DNA from: Flavobacterium sp. 1355
GTDB taxonomy: Bacteria; Bacteroidota; Bacteroidia; Flavobacteriales; Flavobacteriaceae
Reading direction: 5' to 3'
Assembly: GCF_017833415.1 (NCBI RefSeq)
Contig: NZ_JAFICC010000015.1
Span: 91,976 to 155,975, forward strand
DNA length: 64,000 nt
The translations under genes were made by a program, and so were the position numbers. Of this stretch, positions 60,524 through 64,000 are shown piece by piece. Below the pieces are notes generated by a model. The model searched no databases and was not told the DNA's origin. It was given only the letters and a program-made list of their open reading frames with translations. Position 1 is the stretch's first letter; each line of letters starts with the position of its first letter.

Positions 60524-60976
60524 ATGGATATTTTAGATGAATTTGACATAAAAATCATAAAGGAATTAGAAAAAGACGGGAGGATTGCCTACTCTACGAT
60601 CGCAACTAATTTAAAAATTTCAAATACAATGGTGCATCAACGTATCAACCGTTTATTTGAACAGGGTATTATTACGGGAATTAAACCCATATTAAACGAA
60701 AAACAAATTGGCTATGACTGGGCTTCGTTTACAGGAATTACATTAAATAAAGATTCTGATTCAGACAGGATTATCGAAGCCTTAAAAGAAATTCCTGAAA
60801 TTACAGAATGCTATTTTGTAACGGGATCTTTTACCTTATATCTCAAGATTACAGCAAAGAACCATGAACATATGCGTAGAATATTATATGAAAAAATTGA
60901 TAATATTCCCGGTATTGCCAAAACAGATTCTATGGTGGAACTGGGATGTGCCTTTAAACGAAATGTTAGCCTGTAA
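60524..60976 (+). CDS. Lrp/AsnC-family transcriptional regulator
   Basis: The 150-residue protein has an N-terminal AsnC-type helix-turn-helix (FDIKIIKELEKDGRIAYSTIATNLKISNTMVHQRINRL) and a C-terminal RAM ligand domain (ITECYFVTGSFTLYLKI; MRRILYEKIDNIPGIAKTDSMVEL). The effector is probably an amino acid, and the divergent neighbour rocD is the likely target. It ends at a good terminator. Confidence 0.93.
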   Translation: MDILDEFDIKIIKELEKDGRIAYSTIATNLKISNTMVHQRINRLFEQGIITGIKPILNEKQIGYDWASFTGITLNKDSDSDRIIEALKEIPEITECYFVTGSFTLYLKITAKNHEHMRRILYEKIDNIPGIAKTDSMVELGCAFKRNVSL

Positions 60977-61022
60977 TTATCTTATTTTTAAACAATTGAC
61001 ATATAAAATTATCATATTCTTA

Positions 61023-61056
61023 AACCTCGAAAGAAATATCTTTCGAGGTTTTTTTG
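61023..61056 (+). terminator. intrinsic terminator of the Lrp gene
   Basis: AACCTCGAAAG (61023-61033) pairs perfectly with CTTTCGAGGTT (61040-61050), followed by six T. Confidence 0.92.
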
Positions 61057-61096
61057 TAACATATTATTTCTGATATTTGTTTTAAAATTGTAAATT

Positions 61097-61870
61097 ATGA
61101 AAAACTCAGCTCTTCTTCTCTTTGCTTCTATACTGTTTTCTAACACTATAAATGCACAATTAAAAACTGTAAAATATGCTGACGGCAATCAGGCTTTAAA
61201 TGGTTTGTTTATAAAATCTGCAAAAAAAAGCAGTAATAATCCGGGTATTTTACTTTTACCGGCCTGGTTCGGAATTGATAATGCATCAAAAGCGATGGCC
61301 GAAAAATTATCAAAATTAGGCTATCATGTTTTTATTGCTGATATATATGGTGAAGGAAATTATCCGAAAAATACCTCAGAAGCGGGAAAACAAGCTGGTT
61401 ATTATAAAACCAACTTCGCAGAATACCAAAAAAGAATCAATATAGCTTTGCAGGAATTAATCAAATCAGGTGCAAATGCTGATAATATTGCAGCAATCGG
61501 ATATTGTTTTGGAGGGACTGGAGTTCTTGAGGCGGCACGCGCGCATTTAAATTTAAAAGGAGTAGCTTCTTTTCATGGAGGTTTAGGCAAAGATGCCGCA
61601 CGAACAGTTGAGCCTATTACAACAAAAGTTTTAGTATGTCATGGAGCCGATGATCCGTTTGTATCAAAAGAAGAAATTGCGGCTTTTCAACAAGAAATGC
61701 GCGATTCTAAGGCAGACTGGCAAATGATTTATTATGCGAATGCCGTACACGCATTTACGCATGAAGATGCAGGAAACGATAATTCTAAAGGCGCGGCTTA
61801 CAATGCGGTTGCAGCAAAAAGATCTTTTGAGCATTTACAACTTTTCCTGAATGAAGTTTTAAAGAAATAA
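61097..61870 (+). CDS. exported dienelactone-hydrolase family protein
   Basis: The 257-residue alpha/beta hydrolase has a signal peptide (to about residue 21, INAQ). The nucleophile elbow is GYCFGG with Cys in the nucleophile position, as in dienelactone hydrolases. The acid Asp lies in HGADDPFVSKEE and the His in NAVHAFTHEDAG. It hydrolyses esters or lactones in the periplasm; the substrate is unknown. It stands between the Lrp terminator and the DUF3667 gene. Confidence 0.9.
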   Translation: MKNSALLLFASILFSNTINAQLKTVKYADGNQALNGLFIKSAKKSSNNPGILLLPAWFGIDNASKAMAEKLSKLGYHVFIADIYGEGNYPKNTSEAGKQAGYYKTNFAEYQKRINIALQELIKSGANADNIAAIGYCFGGTGVLEAARAHLNLKGVASFHGGLGKDAARTVEPITTKVLVCHGADDPFVSKEEIAAFQQEMRDSKADWQMIYYANAVHAFTHEDAGNDNSKGAAYNAVAAKRSFEHLQLFLNEVLKK

Positions 61871-61914
61871 AAACAAATATTTAAACTACCCAAAACCAAA
61901 CCAGTTAATAATCA

Positions 61915-62883
61915 ATGTCACATAGCAAAATTAGAGAAGATAAAACCTGCTTAAACTGCAGACATGTTGTAGAACAAAAATTCTGTCCAAATTGCGGTCA
62001 GGAAAACACCGATTCAAGAAAAACATTTCATCATTTATTCATTCATTTTTTTGAAGACTTAACGCACTATGAAAATGCGTTCTGGAAAACCATCAGGAAT
62101 TTACTTTTTAAGCCTTCTACATTAACCAAAGAATATCTATCGGGAAAAAGGCTGTCTTATCTGGCCCCCGTTCGTCTGTATATTTTTATCAGTTTTATTA
62201 CTTTTTTTCTAATTGCCATATTCCCGAGCAAAGTTGGAGAAGGCATTGATAAAAGCGAAAAAGCCCTGTCTAAAGAAATCGCAAAAACAAAAAAAGAAGC
62301 ACATGTGGAGTCTGAAAGCAAGTATTTTAAAATGAAGTCGATGAAAGAAATAGACTCAATTCAGAAATTCGGAAACGAAAAAGATAAACTTTCTGATTTT
62401 CAGTATTGGGCTTATGAAAAGGTGGTACATGTTACGGAACATAATACCCAAAGAGAAATTATTGAAAAATTTATTGAGTCTTTTTTTCATAATATCCCTA
62501 AAATCTTGTTCATAATAATGCCGTTTTTCGCCTTCTTTTTATGGATCTTTCATGATAAAAAGAAGTGGTATTATTTTGATCATGGCATTTTTACACTGCA
62601 TTATTTCTCATTTCTACTGCTGATTTTTCTAATATTATTTGTTATAAACAGATTAGTTGGATTATTTGGAGAAGACAATCCGTTGACTTATGTGGCTGAT
62701 ATTATCACCTTTGTGGGAACACTCTGGATGTGTTATTATTTTTATCCCGCACATCACCGTTTTTATGGTGAATCCAGAGTAATCTCATTTGTTAAAAGTG
62801 TAACATTATTCATTATAAACTCGTTTTTTATTCTATTTTTACTAACTTTTTATGTTTTCTACATATTTATCAATTTACACTAA
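61915..62883 (+). CDS. DUF3667 membrane protein
   Basis: The 322-residue protein starts with a zinc-ribbon-like knuckle (CLNCRHVVEQKFCPNCGQ), then the family core HLFIHFFEDLTHYENAFWKTIRNLLFKPSTLTKEYLSGKR. It then has about five membrane segments (from 83, and 190-320). The function is unknown; the family is common in Bacteroidota. The end overlaps upstream bases of the next gene region, and the M28 peptidase ATG follows 8 bases after the stop. Confidence 0.87.
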   Translation: MSHSKIREDKTCLNCRHVVEQKFCPNCGQENTDSRKTFHHLFIHFFEDLTHYENAFWKTIRNLLFKPSTLTKEYLSGKRLSYLAPVRLYIFISFITFFLIAIFPSKVGEGIDKSEKALSKEIAKTKKEAHVESESKYFKMKSMKEIDSIQKFGNEKDKLSDFQYWAYEKVVHVTEHNTQREIIEKFIESFFHNIPKILFIIMPFFAFFLWIFHDKKKWYYFDHGIFTLHYFSFLLLIFLILFVINRLVGLFGEDNPLTYVADIITFVGTLWMCYYFYPAHHRFYGESRVISFVKSVTLFIINSFFILFLLTFYVFYIFINLH

Positions 62884-62890
62884 ACTCAAA

Positions 62891-63907
62891 ATGAGAAAAT
62901 TTTTAATCTTATTATTAATTGCTTCCGCATTTTCATGTGAAAGTACACACCCTCTCGTATCTAGAGACAATTCTGATCCAACAAAATACATAGACGTTAT
63001 TACTGAACAGGACCTGAAAACAATGTTATACGTTGTTGCTTCTGATGAGATGGAAGGCCGCGAAACTGGTTCAAAAGGACAGAAAAAAGCGGGTCTTTAC
63101 ATGATTGAGCAATACAAAAAAAATGGTATTTCGTTTCCTAAGGGGGCAAAAGACTACTATCAAACCGTTCCTGCTGCATTCTTAAATGCAAAGCGTAACG
63201 AAAACCTGCCTGATTCTGAAAATATCTGGGCCTACATTGAAGGTTCTGAAAAACCGGATGAAGTACTGGTGATCTCTGCTCATTATGATCATGTTGGAAT
63301 TAAAAACGGAGATATCTACAACGGCGCAGATGATGATGGTTCTGGTACTGTAGCGGTTATGGAAATGGCGAAGGCATTTGCCAAAGCTAAAAAAGACGGT
63401 CATGGACCAAAACGTTCTATTTTATTTCTGCACGTAACCGGCGAAGAACACGGTTTGCATGGCTCTCGTTATTACTCTGAAAATCCGTTATTCCCAATCG
63501 CAAATACAATTGCCGACATCAATATTGATATGATAGGACGCCGTGATGTAGAGCACGCTCAAACCAACAATTATGTATATGTAATTGGTGCAGACCGATT
63601 ATCATCAGATCTTCATAATGCGGTTGTGTCTCAAAACGAAAAATATACTAAAGTAGCTTTGGATTTTAAGTTTAATGATCCAAAAGATCCGAACCATTTT
63701 TATGAGCGTTCTGATCATTATAACTTTGCAAAACATGGTATTCCGGCTGTATTCTTCTTCAATGGAGTTCACGAAGATTATCATGGTAAAGGCGATGAGC
63801 CTCAAAAAATTGAATACGACGCTCTGACAAAAAGAACACAACTGGCATTTGTTGTTGCCTGGGATTTAGCAAATAGAGCTCAAAGACCTGTAGTTGATAA
63901 AAAATAG
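62891..63907 (+). CDS. M28-family zinc aminopeptidase lipoprotein
   Basis: The 338-residue protein starts at ATG 62891 (MRKFLILLLIASAFSCES, lipobox with Cys16); an in-frame start at 62852 overlaps DUF3667 and would hide the signal. M28 metal ligands are visible: SAHYDHVG, NGADDDGSGT, GEEHGLHGSRYY, INIDMIGR and the final HEDYHGKGD. It likely removes N-terminal residues from peptides at the envelope. The TAG stop runs directly into the 8-bp repeat. Confidence 0.93.
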   Translation: MRKFLILLLIASAFSCESTHPLVSRDNSDPTKYIDVITEQDLKTMLYVVASDEMEGRETGSKGQKKAGLYMIEQYKKNGISFPKGAKDYYQTVPAAFLNAKRNENLPDSENIWAYIEGSEKPDEVLVISAHYDHVGIKNGDIYNGADDDGSGTVAVMEMAKAFAKAKKDGHGPKRSILFLHVTGEEHGLHGSRYYSENPLFPIANTIADINIDMIGRRDVEHAQTNNYVYVIGADRLSSDLHNAVVSQNEKYTKVALDFKFNDPKDPNHFYERSDHYNFAKHGIPAVFFFNGVHEDYHGKGDEPQKIEYDALTKRTQLAFVVAWDLANRAQRPVVDKK

Positions 63908-64000
63908 GTTCTGAGGTTCTGAGGTTCTGAGGTTCTGAGGTTCTGAGGTTCTGAGGTTCTGAGGTTCTGAGGTTCTGAGGTTCTGAGGTTCTGAGGTTCT
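63907..64000. repeat. 8-bp tandem repeat GGTTCTGA running off the window
   Basis: GGTTCTGA repeats 11.75 times without a mismatch from 63907, the last base of the peptidase stop codon, to the end of the window. Its full extent lies outside. Perfect copies imply slippage-prone DNA or assembly collapse. Confidence 0.97.

Overview
The window looks like a chromosomal segment of a Flavobacterium-like member of the Bacteroidota. The support is AT-rich DNA, promoters of the TAnnTTTG (-7) type with TTTG at -33, A-rich start regions without strong Shine-Dalgarno sequences, a SusC/SusD pair, and gaps filled with the long palindromic repeats typical of flavobacteria. The genus is my inference; no rRNA or marker gene is present.

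Layout. 1-10.2 kb is accessory: a gene tail, a 52-bp repeat array, a DUF2130 coiled-coil protein, a long leader before a secreted FISUMP/Ig-like protein, a frameshifted thioredoxin-like protein, a 73-bp repeat array and a META-domain lipoprotein. 10.4-28 kb is a nitrate/nitrite assimilation region: nirB, nirD, a DUF4202 gene, a NarX/NarL-like two-component system, a NarK-type carrier, an alginate-export-type porin, a fused nitrate reductase/diaphorase and a nitrite-reductase-like rubredoxin protein. A methyltransferase and a decayed toxin-antitoxin pair sit inside it. 29-36.5 kb is a molybdenum cofactor operon (moeA, TSUP permease, mobA, cobA, moaD, moeB, moaE, moaCB, moaA); cobA adds the siroheme branch needed by NirB. 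36.7-44.6 kb is a second operon: two NarK-type carriers, a NarI-like cytochrome b, a second cytoplasmic molybdoenzyme, a four-cluster ferredoxin, a Tat-type Rieske protein and a small membrane protein. 45-59 kb is an organosulfate locus: SusC, SusD, three sulfatases, a sterol-desaturase-type hydroxylase, a rhodanese-thioredoxin and a YeiH-type permease. 59-64 kb holds rocD with a divergent Lrp regulator, a dienelactone hydrolase, a DUF3667 protein and an M28 peptidase.

How it fits together. Nitrate enters by the carriers and is reduced by the fused nitrate reductase and then NirBD. The Moco operon and cobA supply cofactors. Four of these promoters (nirB, narK, nitrate reductase, moeA) share TACTTA[TC][AT]TTTG over the -7 box and lack a -33 box. 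The embedded heptamer TACTTAT fits the NarL consensus TACYYMT, which points to the NarL-like regulator encoded among them. The second operon instead has an FNR/DNR-like palindrome at a class-II position.

The most interesting locus is the organosulfate operon. Its leader encodes a ten-residue peptide ending in three consecutive Cys codons and Arg. A hairpin follows whose 3' part can pair with those Cys codons. The encoded proteins are strikingly poor in sulfur amino acids: by hand count SusC has 3 Met and no Cys in 1041 residues, and one sulfatase has 2 Met plus only the catalytic Cys. I read this as a sulfur-starvation organosulfate scavenging system controlled by cysteine supply. That reading is inference built on features visible in the sequence.
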